Origin: Yinghuangia soli
GTDB taxonomy: Bacteria; Actinomycetota; Actinomycetes; Streptomycetales; Streptomycetaceae
Length of the DNA: 64,000 nucleotides
Assembly (NCBI RefSeq): GCF_021502675.1
Contig: NZ_JAKFHA010000018.1
Span: 110,474 to 174,473 of the forward strand
Direction: 5' to 3'
This document shows positions 1 through 7,788 of the stretch, in pieces. The notes beneath the pieces were generated by a model, which worked only from the letters and a program-made list of their open reading frames with translations, was not told the DNA's origin and ran no database searches. The stretch's first letter is position 1, and every line of letters begins with the position of its first letter. The position numbers and the translations under genes were made by a program.

Positions 1-510
1 CCGCCCGGCCGCCAGCAGCGCGCTGCCCGCCGGGGGTCCCGCGAAGCCGGACGCGGCGGTCTGGGCGCCGCGCAGGCGGGAGTTGGCGCGTTCCAGGAGC
101 ATCGGGTCGCGGCCGAGCAGGTCCGGCAGGTACGCGGTGGCGGCCGTGTCGAAGAAGAGCCCGCCGAGGCCGAGGAGGAACGCGACGGCCGCGAGCAGCG
201 GAATGCTCAGCACACCGAATACGGCGGCCAGGGCGGGTATCGCGAGCAGCACCGCGCGCGCCGCGTCCGCGACCCACATCGTGCGGCGGCGGTCCCAGCG
301 GTCCACCAGGGCACCGCCGAGGATGCCGAAGAGCAGCCACGGCAGCGTCCCGGCGGCGGTGACGAGCGCGAGCGCCATCGGGTCCCGGGTCAGCGCGAGT
401 GCGAGGAGCGGCAGCGCGGCGTGCGAAACGCCGTCGCCGAGCGAGGAGATCGTCTGCGCGGTCCACAGCCGCCCGAAGCCGGTCGGCAGCTTGGCTGCGT
501 CCAGGGTCAC
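1..510 (-). CDS. MFS transporter, 3' part beyond left edge
   Basis: This is the N-terminal 170 codons of a major facilitator superfamily permease; the rest lies outside the window. Reading the minus strand from a GTG at 510 gives a typical MFS start: a short cytoplasmic tail, a first helix with SSLGDG, then the loop-2/3 motif region GGALVDRWDRRRTMWVAD and further hydrophobic segments. The GTG overlaps the TGA of the upstream regulator (GTGA), so the two are probably translationally coupled. With an ArsR-like regulator as partner, export of a small toxic compound is the likely role, but the substrate cannot be read from the sequence. Confidence 0.88.
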   Translation of the reverse strand, partial: MTLDAAKLPTGFGRLWTAQTISSLGDGVSHAALPLLALALTRDPMALALVTAAGTLPWLLFGILGGALVDRWDRRRTMWVADAARAVLLAIPALAAVFGVLSIPLLAAVAFLLGLGGLFFDTAATAYLPDLLGRDPMLLERANSRLRGAQTAASGFAGPPAGSALLAAGR

Positions 511-1187
511 TCGGCGTCCCCTGCAGGTGCATCGTCGCCTGCAGCTGCTTGGTCTGCTCCGTCTCGTGTTGCTTCTTCGGCAGCTGCTGATGCTTCTCGG
601 GCCTCTGCGGCGTGCGTGGGCAAAAATGCCGGGGTGCCCGGGGTGCCCGGACCGCTCGGGGTGGTCGGCTGGACCGGGTGTACCGGGTGGAAGAGGGCGA
701 AGACGAGCGACACGTCCGGGAGCGCCGGGTCGGACAGTGCCCGGTACTCGTCCGCAAGGGCCTGCAGGCGTGTCCCGAGTTCGGCGAACTGCTCGTCGGT
801 GAGCCGCAGATGCGCCATCCGCACGTGCCGTGCGGTGTCCCCCGACGCCGCCTCCAGGTCCGCCACCGCGTGCCGCATCAGCACGTCGGGCCCGCCTTCG
901 CCCGGATCCGGCAGGACGATCGACCGAGCGGCCATCGCGTAGTACCGCTCGGTGACGCCGCGTACCTTCCGGGTCCGTACGACCTTGATCAGGCCGGCCC
1001 GCTCCAGCAGCCGTACGTGGTAGCTGGAGCTGCCCTTGGCGAGCCCCACCCGGTCGGCGATCTGCGTGATCGTGGCGGGCTCGAAGCGGAGCACGGCCAT
1101 GATCCGGTGGCGCGTGAGGTTGGAGACGGCGCGGAGCTGCTCGTCCGTGGTGACGTGGAGCGTCTCGGGGAGATCGTCGGTGGGCAT
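507..1187 (-). CDS. ArsR-family winged-helix transcriptional regulator
   Basis: Predicted DNA-binding regulator of 226 residues. Residues about 15-75 form a winged helix-turn-helix (ATITQIADRVGLAKGSSSYH followed by a LLERAGLIKVV wing) as in ArsR/helix-turn-helix 20 proteins. The C-terminal 60 residues are Ala/Gly/Pro-rich and probably disordered. No clustered Cys or His metal site is visible, so the ligand is unlikely to be a metal bound in the classical ArsR way. The ATG at 1187 is only 3 nt from a 28-bp palindrome, which suggests autorepression. The next gene, an MFS exporter, starts inside its stop codon. Confidence 0.85.
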   Translation of the reverse strand: MPTDDLPETLHVTTDEQLRAVSNLTRHRIMAVLRFEPATITQIADRVGLAKGSSSYHVRLLERAGLIKVVRTRKVRGVTERYYAMAARSIVLPDPGEGGPDVLMRHAVADLEAASGDTARHVRMAHLRLTDEQFAELGTRLQALADEYRALSDPALPDVSLVFALFHPVHPVQPTTPSGPGTPGTPAFLPTHAAEAREASAAAEEATRDGADQAAAGDDAPAGDAE

Positions 1188-1190
1188 GCG

Positions 1191-1218
1191 CCAATGGTCA
1201 AGACTTCTTGACTATTGG
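1191..1218. promoter_or_regulatory. palindromic operator upstream of the ArsR/MFS pair
   Basis: The arms CCAATGGTCAAGA and TTCTTGACTATTGG form an almost perfect inverted repeat, with one mismatch, directly before the regulator's start codon. A further GGTCAAG copy follows at 1216-1222. The position fits an autoregulatory binding site for the adjacent repressor; binding itself is inferred. Confidence 0.65.
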
Positions 1219-1413
1219 TCAAGGGGAACGCGCGGACTTGCCGGCAGCGAAGGTCCGAAACACGCTCATTTGCGGTATTCCGCCATGCCCAGGACGGCGG
1301 CCGGCCGCATTGCGCGCGGAACCTGCCCGTACGCCTGCCTTGCCTCTGGTCCGCGGCTGCGCGGAGACGGATCATGGAAAGCGGGGGTCGACCCTGACCG
1401 CAGGAGGCACGTC

Positions 1414-1842
1414 ATGGGACAGGCACGCGAGGCCATGGACCGCCTCACCGAGGCGATGACGACAACCAGGAGCGCCGGCGCCATCGCGGAGTGCTTCGCA
1501 CCGGACGCAGTGGCCAGCACGCCGGACGGCGAGTTCCGCGGCCGCGACGCGATCGCCGACTACATGGCCGGCTTCGCCGTCGCCGTACCGGACAGCGAAT
1601 TCGACCACGAGCACCGGTACGAGGCAGGCGACACCGCCGTCGACGAAGGCTGGCTCCACGGCACCAACACCGGCCCGCTGACCATGCCGGACGGCACCAC
1701 CCTCGCACCCACCGGCAGGCCCATCCGCATCCACGGCTGCGACATCGCCACCGCCGAGGACGGCCGGATCGTCGACTACCGGCTCTACTTCGACCAGCTG
1801 GCCTTCCTCGAACAACTCGGCCTCGCTCCTGCAGCGGGCTGA
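1414..1842 (+). CDS. SnoaL-like / NTF2-fold polyketide-cyclase-type protein
   Basis: Small protein of 142 residues with the NTF2-like SnoaL pattern: an N-terminal helix (EAMDRLTEAMTTTRSAGAIAEC), FAPDAVASTPDGEFRGRDAI, and a final strand pair with DGRIVDYRLYFDQLAFLEQLG. Such proteins act as cyclases, isomerases or ligand binders, and the active-site residues here do not settle which. The ATG at 1414 is preceded by AGGAGG at 1402-1407, so the start is well supported. No operon partner is evident; the next gene begins about 480 bp downstream. Confidence 0.8.
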   Translation: MGQAREAMDRLTEAMTTTRSAGAIAECFAPDAVASTPDGEFRGRDAIADYMAGFAVAVPDSEFDHEHRYEAGDTAVDEGWLHGTNTGPLTMPDGTTLAPTGRPIRIHGCDIATAEDGRIVDYRLYFDQLAFLEQLGLAPAAG

Positions 1843-2327
1843 CGCTCAGTACTGCCGGGCCAAACCCGGACCGAGGGCGGCCGGGCGCAGCCGGGCTGAG
1901 CCGGGCCGGGCCGGTTGCAGACGCTTCCAACCGAGCCCGGCCGACACCACCGCGCCCGTCGCGCCGGTACGGGACCCCGAGCGCGCGTGTTCGACCTGAA
2001 CGCCGAGCGCCGAGCGGACGCCCTCCGCACCCACGCGGACCCGCACGCTTGGCCGACGTTCGGACCGACGTTTCGCCCGTATATATGATGTAATCAACCG
2101 CTTCGGCGTGGCTCCCCGCCCGTCCGGCAGCAAGCACGTAGGCTCACTGGCCCGCGGCGGTCAGGCCCGCACGGTGTGCCAGACAAGGTTGGTTCGATGC
2201 CGAATCGAGTCCACGCTTCCCCGCACCACGCAGAACCGGCGCCGCCCGCATCGCCGCCACCGACCCTCCCCCGCACCGTCCAGCCACCCGCCAATTCACC
2301 CACCAAGTCACCTGCCGAGGACGGACG
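1843..2327. other. intergenic region, no gene seen
   Basis: No reading frame with coding character. It starts with a GC-rich imperfect stem (about 1906-1938, GGTTG/CAACC core) that could terminate the upstream gene. It contains one AT-rich patch around 2078-2095 (CGTATATATGATGTAATC) that could be a promoter element. Nothing else is evident. Confidence 0.4.
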
Positions 2328-3650
2328 GTGAGCGGCGGCAGCGCCTGGGCAGGCGCCGCAGCAGCCGTCGCGACGGCCGGATACGCGCTGTGCTCGCGCC
2401 GGTTGACGACCACCCCGATCACGTCGGCCATGCTTTTCACCGGCATCGGCCTGCTGATCGGCCCCCTCGCTCTCGGCCTCATCGACCTCGCCCACGACGC
2501 AGGACCCGTCCTGGCCTTGGTCGAAGCCACCTTGACCGTCGTGCTGTTCACCGACGCGATGACCGTGCGTCGCAGCGACCTGCGTACCGAAGGGTTCGTC
2601 CCCCTGCGGCTGCTGACGATCGGGCTGCTGCTCACCATCGGCGCAGGCTGGCTGCTGGCCTGGCCGCTGCTGCCCGGCCTGACCGTGTGGGAACTGGCCC
2701 TGGTCGGCGTGATCCTGGCCCCGACCGATGCCGCACTGGGCAAGACCTCGATCGCCGACCCGCGGGTCCCCCGGCTGGTACGCCACGGCCTGAAAGTCGA
2801 AAGCGGCCTGAACGACGGCATGGTCCTGCCGTTCTTCGTCCTCTTCCTCGCCGGCGTACCCGGCACCGCAGCTGCCGAGGAAGGCGCCGCCGGGACCTTC
2901 TGGCGCGCACTCGTCCTCAGCACCGCCATCGGCGCGGCGGTCGGCCTGGTCGGCGGGACACTGCTGCCGCGCGCACAAGCCGCGCGGTGGGCAACCACCG
3001 GATGGGCGCAGGTGTTCATCCTCGCGGTCGCGGCCGCCGCGTACTTCCCGGCTGTCGCGGTCGACGGCAGCGGCTTCATCGCCGCATGGGTCGGCGGCTT
3101 CGCGTTCGCCGCAGCCATGCGCCGCACCACCCCGCGCGACCGCGAGCCCCGCCCCGATCCGACGGCGACCGCCGAGTTCGCGGAACGACTCGGCGAACTC
3201 CTCACCGCGGTGAGCTTCCTGGTCTTCGGCGCCGTCCTGCTCGGCCCGGCCCTGCAGGACCTGACCTGGCGCATCGTGCTGTACGCCCTGCTCAGCCTCA
3301 CCGTCGTCCGCATCATCCCGGTCGCCCTGTCCCTCCTGGGCACAGGGCTGCGCCTGCCCACCGTCCTGTACGCGGGCTGGTTCGGGCCGCGCGGCCTGGC
3401 CTCGATCGTCTTCGCGCTGCTCGTCGTCGAGGAAGGCGTCCCCGGCGTGGAACTCCTCGGCCAGGTGGTCGCCGTCACCGTCGGGCTGAGCGTCCTCCTG
3501 CACGGACTCACCGCCATCCCCCTCGCCACCCGCTACAGCACCTGGCACGCCCACACCGCCCGAACCACCCCCACCCTGCGCGAAGGCGCCCCCGAACCGA
3601 CCCCCGAACAAGACGACAGGCCGCAGCGCCCTCACCCGGCGGACGACTGA
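2328..3650 (+). CDS. CPA1-type cation:proton antiporter
   Basis: Predicted integral membrane Na+(K+)/H+ antiporter of 440 residues with 11-13 hydrophobic helices. Diagnostic segments are VILAPTDAALG (the ion-site region of CPA1/NhaP proteins), VESGLNDGMVLPFF, and GWFGPRGLASIVFALLV near the C-terminus. The last ~40 residues are a charged tail. The GTG at 2328 is used, with a GAGG about 10 nt upstream. It stands alone, followed closely by transposase debris. Ion specificity is not readable from the sequence. Confidence 0.9.
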   Translation: MSGGSAWAGAAAAVATAGYALCSRRLTTTPITSAMLFTGIGLLIGPLALGLIDLAHDAGPVLALVEATLTVVLFTDAMTVRRSDLRTEGFVPLRLLTIGLLLTIGAGWLLAWPLLPGLTVWELALVGVILAPTDAALGKTSIADPRVPRLVRHGLKVESGLNDGMVLPFFVLFLAGVPGTAAAEEGAAGTFWRALVLSTAIGAAVGLVGGTLLPRAQAARWATTGWAQVFILAVAAAAYFPAVAVDGSGFIAAWVGGFAFAAAMRRTTPRDREPRPDPTATAEFAERLGELLTAVSFLVFGAVLLGPALQDLTWRIVLYALLSLTVVRIIPVALSLLGTGLRLPTVLYAGWFGPRGLASIVFALLVVEEGVPGVELLGQVVAVTVGLSVLLHGLTAIPLATRYSTWHAHTARTTPTLREGAPEPTPEQDDRPQRPHPADD

Positions 3651-3697
3651 AAACACCGGCCGCATCGCCACCCCGCACCATCGGCCGCCCCCCAGAC

Positions 3698-4372
3698 ATG
3701 ACGGACGCCGAGTGGGCGCTGCTCGAACCGCTGCTACCGGTCCCGGCCTGCGAGACGCAGGCCGGGACCGGCCGGAGAAGCACCCGCGCCGCGAAGTCGT
3801 CGCCGCGATCCACTACGTCGTCGACACCGGCTGCAAATGGCGGGCGCTGCCCAGGGACTTCCCGCCGCCGCGGCCGTCAGCCGGGCCTCGCGCGGCTACG
3901 ACGCGGCGAAGAAGATCAACGGACGCAAGCGGCACCTGATCGTCGACACCCACGGCCTGCTGCTATTCGTCGTGGTCACCCCGCCGACACCCCCGACCGC
4001 GTCGCGGCCAAGGAAGTCCTCTTCCGGCTCCGGCTGATGCACCCCGAGATCTCGATCTGCTGGGCCGACTCCGCCTACGGCGGACATCTGGTCCACTGGT
4101 CCAGGAAGTGGCTCGGGCTGACCCTGAAGACCGTCAACCGGCCCAAAGAACAGGTCGGGTTCGTGGCCCTGCCCCGCCGCTGGGTCGTAGGGAGAAGCCT
4201 GGCCTGGATCATGCACGCTCGCCCCCACGCGCGGGACTACGAACGCCTCGTCCAACACGCCGAGAGCCTGCTGACGCTCGCGGCGATCACGCTGATGACC
4301 AGGTGCCTGACCCGGCGGCGCAAGACCCGCACCGCCAGCCCGGCGTCCCTGCTCCAGCCCAAGGCCGCCTGA
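3698..4372 (+). pseudogene. IS5-family-like transposase remnant, copy 1
   Basis: Broken transposase of the IS5/DUF4096 type. The N-terminal motif MTDAEWALLEPLLPVP begins at 3698. The continuation HPRREVVAAIHYVVDTGCKWRALPRDFPP lies in another frame (to about 3868). After a deletion, SRGYDAAKKINGRKRHLIVDTHG appears in the third frame, and the C-terminus (ISICWADSAYGG, then QHAESLLTLAAITLMTRCLTRR) returns to the first. At least three frame changes plus a loss of the central region make it inactive. Its 3' third is repeated at 5628-5953. Confidence 0.88.
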
Positions 4373-4450
4373 TCACCCGTCACCGTCGGGCCTCAGGAGT
4401 GGCGCCGGATCCTCGGCGACTAGGCGAACTGGTCCTTCCCGTGCCGGGTG

Positions 4451-5317
4451 TCAGCGGCTGAGGTCGAACACGCTCCACTCGATGAACGGATCGGCCTGGA
4501 CGTAGATCCTGCTTCCCCGGGCGACGATCCGCCGGGGGCCGGGTGCAGAGCCGTCGGGCAGGGTGAGCAGGGCGACGTCCGTAGGCTCGACGGACGTTCC
4601 GGTGATCTCCGCGTAGGCGAGCCGGTTTCGGTTCCCGCCGTAGCCGCCGTAGAAGGCGACGCGCTCGCCGTGGACGGCCACCGCGTGGGCACCGCCGATG
4701 CGGTTCGCCCATATCTTGACGGGCTGGTCGGCGCGGTCGGGGCGTATCTCGACCAGCGGGAAGTCCGTGTAGGGGCACGCCCAGGCGGCGGTGCCCGACA
4801 CGTTCAGGGCGTAGCAGTCGAAGAGTCCGGGGATGCCGGCGCCGTCGGAGGTCCAGGCGAGTCGGCCCGTGGCGCTCCAGCGGCGGATCCCGATGGGGTT
4901 CTCGTCGAAGTGCCCGACCCAGATACGGCCGGTCTCGTCGACGAGCAGGTGCTCGATGGCGTCCCCGACGGAGAACGACGCGGTCTCCCGACCGAGCGCG
5001 TCGAAGACCTGGACCTGGTCCCCGTCCTCGAACCGCCGGGCCCGCGGCGCGGCGACGACGAACCCGCCGTCGGGCAGGCGGTCCAGCTGCGGCCAGCGGG
5101 CCCGCACGGCACTCAGCTCGGTGAGTTCGACGCTGCCGCCCGGATCGACGGAGACAACCAGCGCGTCGAACGGCAGGACGTCGCCACCAGGCTGGGGAGC
5201 GTGTTCGGCAAGCAGCCAGTGCGCGGCGCCGAAGACGTCGACGGTACTGGTCAGGACGTGGTGGTCGTGGTGCGCCCGGGGAAGGCGGGCATAGGGCATG
5301 AGGGCAGTCTTCTGCAC
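4451..5317 (-). CDS. hypothetical protein, beta-propeller-like
   Basis: A 288-residue protein of unknown function. Repeated strand-rich blocks such as RLPDGGFVVAAPRARRF, LLVDETGRIWVGHFDE and ARGSRIYVQADPF look like blades of a propeller. There is no signal peptide and no catalytic motif. The GTG start at 5317 is supported by GGAGAG 7 nt upstream; an ATG lies six codons further in. The gene sits between two decayed copies of the same transposase, so it may have arrived or been trapped as cargo. Confidence 0.7.
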   Translation of the reverse strand: MQKTALMPYARLPRAHHDHHVLTSTVDVFGAAHWLLAEHAPQPGGDVLPFDALVVSVDPGGSVELTELSAVRARWPQLDRLPDGGFVVAAPRARRFEDGDQVQVFDALGRETASFSVGDAIEHLLVDETGRIWVGHFDENPIGIRRWSATGRLAWTSDGAGIPGLFDCYALNVSGTAAWACPYTDFPLVEIRPDRADQPVKIWANRIGGAHAVAVHGERVAFYGGYGGNRNRLAYAEITGTSVEPTDVALLTLPDGSAPGPRRIVARGSRIYVQADPFIEWSVFDLSR

Positions 5318-5627
5318 GAGTGGGCTCTCCTGGCTAGGCGGTCACGGCATCGGTCGGTCGCTGCGGTAAGCGGCGATCGGCGGCGCGCGAGCGGTGGAGA
5401 GCGGAACGGGGCACCTAGAGGGCACGGCCCTTTCTGGTTGTCATGAGGTGATCATCGTCGGTATCCCGATCCCATGACAAACCCTTTCGGCGTACCACCC
5501 TCATTGATCGACGAAGCCGTCCAGGTCGGCCCCAATGAGGGCTGCCCTCGTCGCGAAACGGGGAATTCGAAGGGCTCGTGAGGGCTGCAGCTCGGCTGCG
5601 CTCCACGGCGGGGTTCAGACACAGACA
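5318..5627. other. intergenic region, no gene seen
   Basis: Promoter side of the propeller-like gene. All reading frames are short and lack coding bias. The segment ends at the sharp junction where similarity to the upstream transposase begins (5628). I see no clear terminal inverted repeat. Confidence 0.35.
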
Positions 5628-5953
5628 CTGATGCACCCCGAGATCTCGATCTGCTGGGCCGACTCCGCCTACTGGTCCACTGGTCCAGGAAGTGGCTCGG
5701 GCTGACGCTGAAGGCCGTCAACCGGCCCAAAGAACAGGTCGGGTTCGTCGTCCTGCCGCGTTGGGTGGTCGAGAGGTCCCTGGCCTGGATCATGCATGCC
5801 CGCCGCCACGCCCGGGGCTACGAACGCCTCGTCCAACACGCCGAGTCGCTGCTGACGCTCGCGGCAATCACGCTGATGACCCGGCGCCTGACCCGACGGC
5901 GCAAGACCCGCACCGCCGGCTCGGAGGCCGTCCTTCAGCGCGAGGCCGCGTGA
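5628..5953 (+). pseudogene. IS5-family-like transposase remnant, copy 2
   Basis: Only the 3' third of the transposase remains (MHPEISICWADSAY, then VERSLAWIMHARRHARGYERL and the LTRRRKTRTA tail). Compared with 4034-4372 it lacks the 10 bases GGCGGACATC after GACTCCGCCTAC, which shifts the frame. Similarity continues briefly past the stop codon (CGTCGGGCCTC in both copies). It has no 5' half and cannot be active. Confidence 0.85.
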
Positions 5954-6105
5954 TCAGCCTCCGCCGTCGGGCCTCGCACCACCGAACCGGTCCGGCTGGC
6001 GCCCCGCCTCGATGTTGATCCACAGCACAGCCAGTTCGATCTGCCCCGGGCCCCGCTTCTTCGCCGCAGCCAAGACCTCGGCGGTCATGCCCTTCGGGCC
6101 TCGCG

Positions 6106-6513
6106 TCATCGCGCGGGCGGGGAGTCGAGCTGAAAACCTTCGGACTCCTGCTTCATCACCGCGAAGGCCGACCTGCTGCGGTTGATCAGCTGGTCGTGGT
6201 GTCCGATATCGCGCACGAGCGTCGGATAGCCCCACAAAGCGCGGACGTACGCCGTCGGGTCGAGCTCCGCGAAACCCCAGTTGGCCGGAAGCCGAGGATC
6301 CACCACCTCGAAGATTCCCAGCGGTTTCCAATTGGGTTTGCCGGTGTCGTCGATCACCAGGACACCCAACCCGGATGCCCACAGGGCCATGGCGTGTACG
6401 TAGTACTCGCGGCCCAATGTGATGTTGAACCTGGCTTCTGGGCGGTTCCCCGAGAGCCGCAGGAATTCGGCGGGGGCGTCAGCGCCCGTCGTACCGACAC
6501 ACAACACCTTCAT
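6106..6513 (-). CDS. hypothetical protein
   Basis: A 135-residue soluble protein I do not recognise. It opens MKVLCVGTTGADAPAEFLRL and has aromatic-rich stretches (REYYVHAMALWASGLGVLVIDD; NWGFAELDPTAYVRALWGYP). The ATG at 6513 has GGGAG about 9 nt upstream. Codon use is actinomycete-like. It lies in a decayed patch next to transposase debris and a truncated gene, a setting where stand-alone immunity-type genes also occur, but nothing shows that function. Confidence 0.6.
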   Translation of the reverse strand: MKVLCVGTTGADAPAEFLRLSGNRPEARFNITLGREYYVHAMALWASGLGVLVIDDTGKPNWKPLGIFEVVDPRLPANWGFAELDPTAYVRALWGYPTLVRDIGHHDQLINRSRSAFAVMKQESEGFQLDSPPAR

Positions 6514-6622
6514 GACCCGCGTCTCCCTGGCGTTTTCCTGGACGCGGGTGACCGCGTCACGATGCTACGGGGTACCTCGAACAGGTTCCAGCAACTCATG
6601 GGGAGCCAACGACGGGACTGCC

Positions 6623-6820
6623 TCAGCCAAGGCACGTCGCCGCCACCAGCGCCGCAGCAGCCACCGCCTCGCCGCCGTAGTGCCGCCCGCGCCCGCCCGC
6701 GACGCGGTCCAATGCCTCACGCACCAAGGCCACCGCGCCGTCCGAATCTGCCGCACCCACCACATCGACCAAGTCCGCGGCGCTGTCGCTGTCGAACGGG
6801 CCCGTCCCCCATGAACCCAC
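6623..6820 (-). pseudogene. truncated DUF4259 gene
   Basis: A GTG at 6820 (AAGGGA upstream) opens VGSWGTGPFDSDSAADLVD, the hallmark start of DUF4259 proteins, and continues through EAVAAAALVAA before stopping at 65 codons. Family members are usually about twice as long. A second frame continues past the stop with a plausible tail (ALAEAVPSLAPHELLEPVRG, down to about 6575), so a frameshift or recombination probably destroyed the 3' half. Confidence 0.65.
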
Positions 6821-6955
6821 GGCTGTTCCCTTCAAGATCACTCGGCTGGCACGAGACCGTACCGCCGACGTCCGACGCAGCCATGGGAAGCCCGAATCAG
6901 CCTGGACGTCGTACGTGCGCCGGGGCCGCCGTCGGCGTTCGCGGCGTCCTCGGCG

Positions 6956-7162
6956 GTGCTCCACGTCGCCTCCGGCGGGGTCACGCCGCGACCGCTGCCC
7001 TCGTCCGACGAACTCGACGAGGCGACCTGCAAGGTCGTGCACGGCTTGGCTGATCTAGCTGCAGCCACCTGGCGATGGGGCAACCTCAGCATGATGCTCA
7101 GCCCGTACAACCTCCCCGCTGATCGAGCGGCATGCAGGCGGTACGCCGGACTGGCCGAGTAG
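6956..7162 (+). CDS. possible fragment of a hypothetical protein
   Basis: A 68-codon open stretch with coding-like composition (SSDELDEATCKVVHGLADLAAATWRWGNL). The same frame remains protein-like for about 25 codons upstream of the GTG but has no start there, so this may be the 3' remnant of a longer gene. No family recognised. Confidence 0.3.
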   Translation: MLHVASGGVTPRPLPSSDELDEATCKVVHGLADLAAATWRWGNLSMMLSPYNLPADRAACRRYAGLAE

Positions 7163-7256
7163 TGTGTGCCGGCGCCGCTCGGGAGGGCGGCGCCGGGAAC
7201 GCCGGATCGTGACGGTCGCGTTGTTCCGGGTTCCGGGCGTCTGCACTGGGGAGCGA

Positions 7257-7742
7257 ATGAGGCGCACGCCGATTCCGAGGAACGTGGCGGTGGTTGCCGC
7301 CGTGGTTGCGGTTCTTGCCTCCTGCGGGGCCGAGAAGTCCAAGCCGGTCCACGCCTACGACGTCGCCGACGTCCGGACCGACCGCGGCCCTGTCGAGACG
7401 CGCTTCCCCGAGCTGGGCACGCTTGCCGAGGTGACCTGGATCGGCTCGGCATGGGGCTCCGTCCCAGGGCGCGTCGACGTCCCCGGGCCGACGGACGTCA
7501 GGGTCGTCGGTGTGGCAACGCTGTCTCCAGGCGACCTGGACAGGCTCGCCGGCCGGTATGCCTGGGCCACGTGCGGCGTCACCCCCGGCAACGTTCCCAA
7601 GCCGCTGGTCGCAGCCGTGGGCAAGAGCAGCACGTGGTGCGAGGACGAGGCGCTTGTGCGGCAGGTCGATGCGGATTCGTCGTGGTCGCTGCTGCTCGAC
7701 AAGGCGCGTGGTGTCGTCTACTTCGACTCCACCAACATGTAG
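7257..7742 (+). CDS. putative lipoprotein
   Basis: A 161-residue exported protein. The N-terminus has MRRTPIPRN, a hydrophobic core and the lipobox LASC with Cys23 as the predicted lipidation site. The mature part holds two cysteines (ATCGVTP, STWCEDE) that could form a disulfide, and ends DKARGVVYFDSTNM. The ATG at 7257 has GGGGAG at 7248-7253; an upstream in-frame start would bury the signal peptide and was rejected. Function unknown. Confidence 0.72.
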   Translation: MRRTPIPRNVAVVAAVVAVLASCGAEKSKPVHAYDVADVRTDRGPVETRFPELGTLAEVTWIGSAWGSVPGRVDVPGPTDVRVVGVATLSPGDLDRLAGRYAWATCGVTPGNVPKPLVAAVGKSSTWCEDEALVRQVDADSSWSLLLDKARGVVYFDSTNM

Positions 7743-7788
7743 GGGCGGCGCGCCGAGGCCGGGGGCGGGTGAGGGGTCGGGCTTTGCG

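Noticed and set aside
3698..5953. Intact insertion sequence
   Set aside because: Both transposase copies are frameshifted or truncated and I cannot find terminal inverted repeats or a target duplication.
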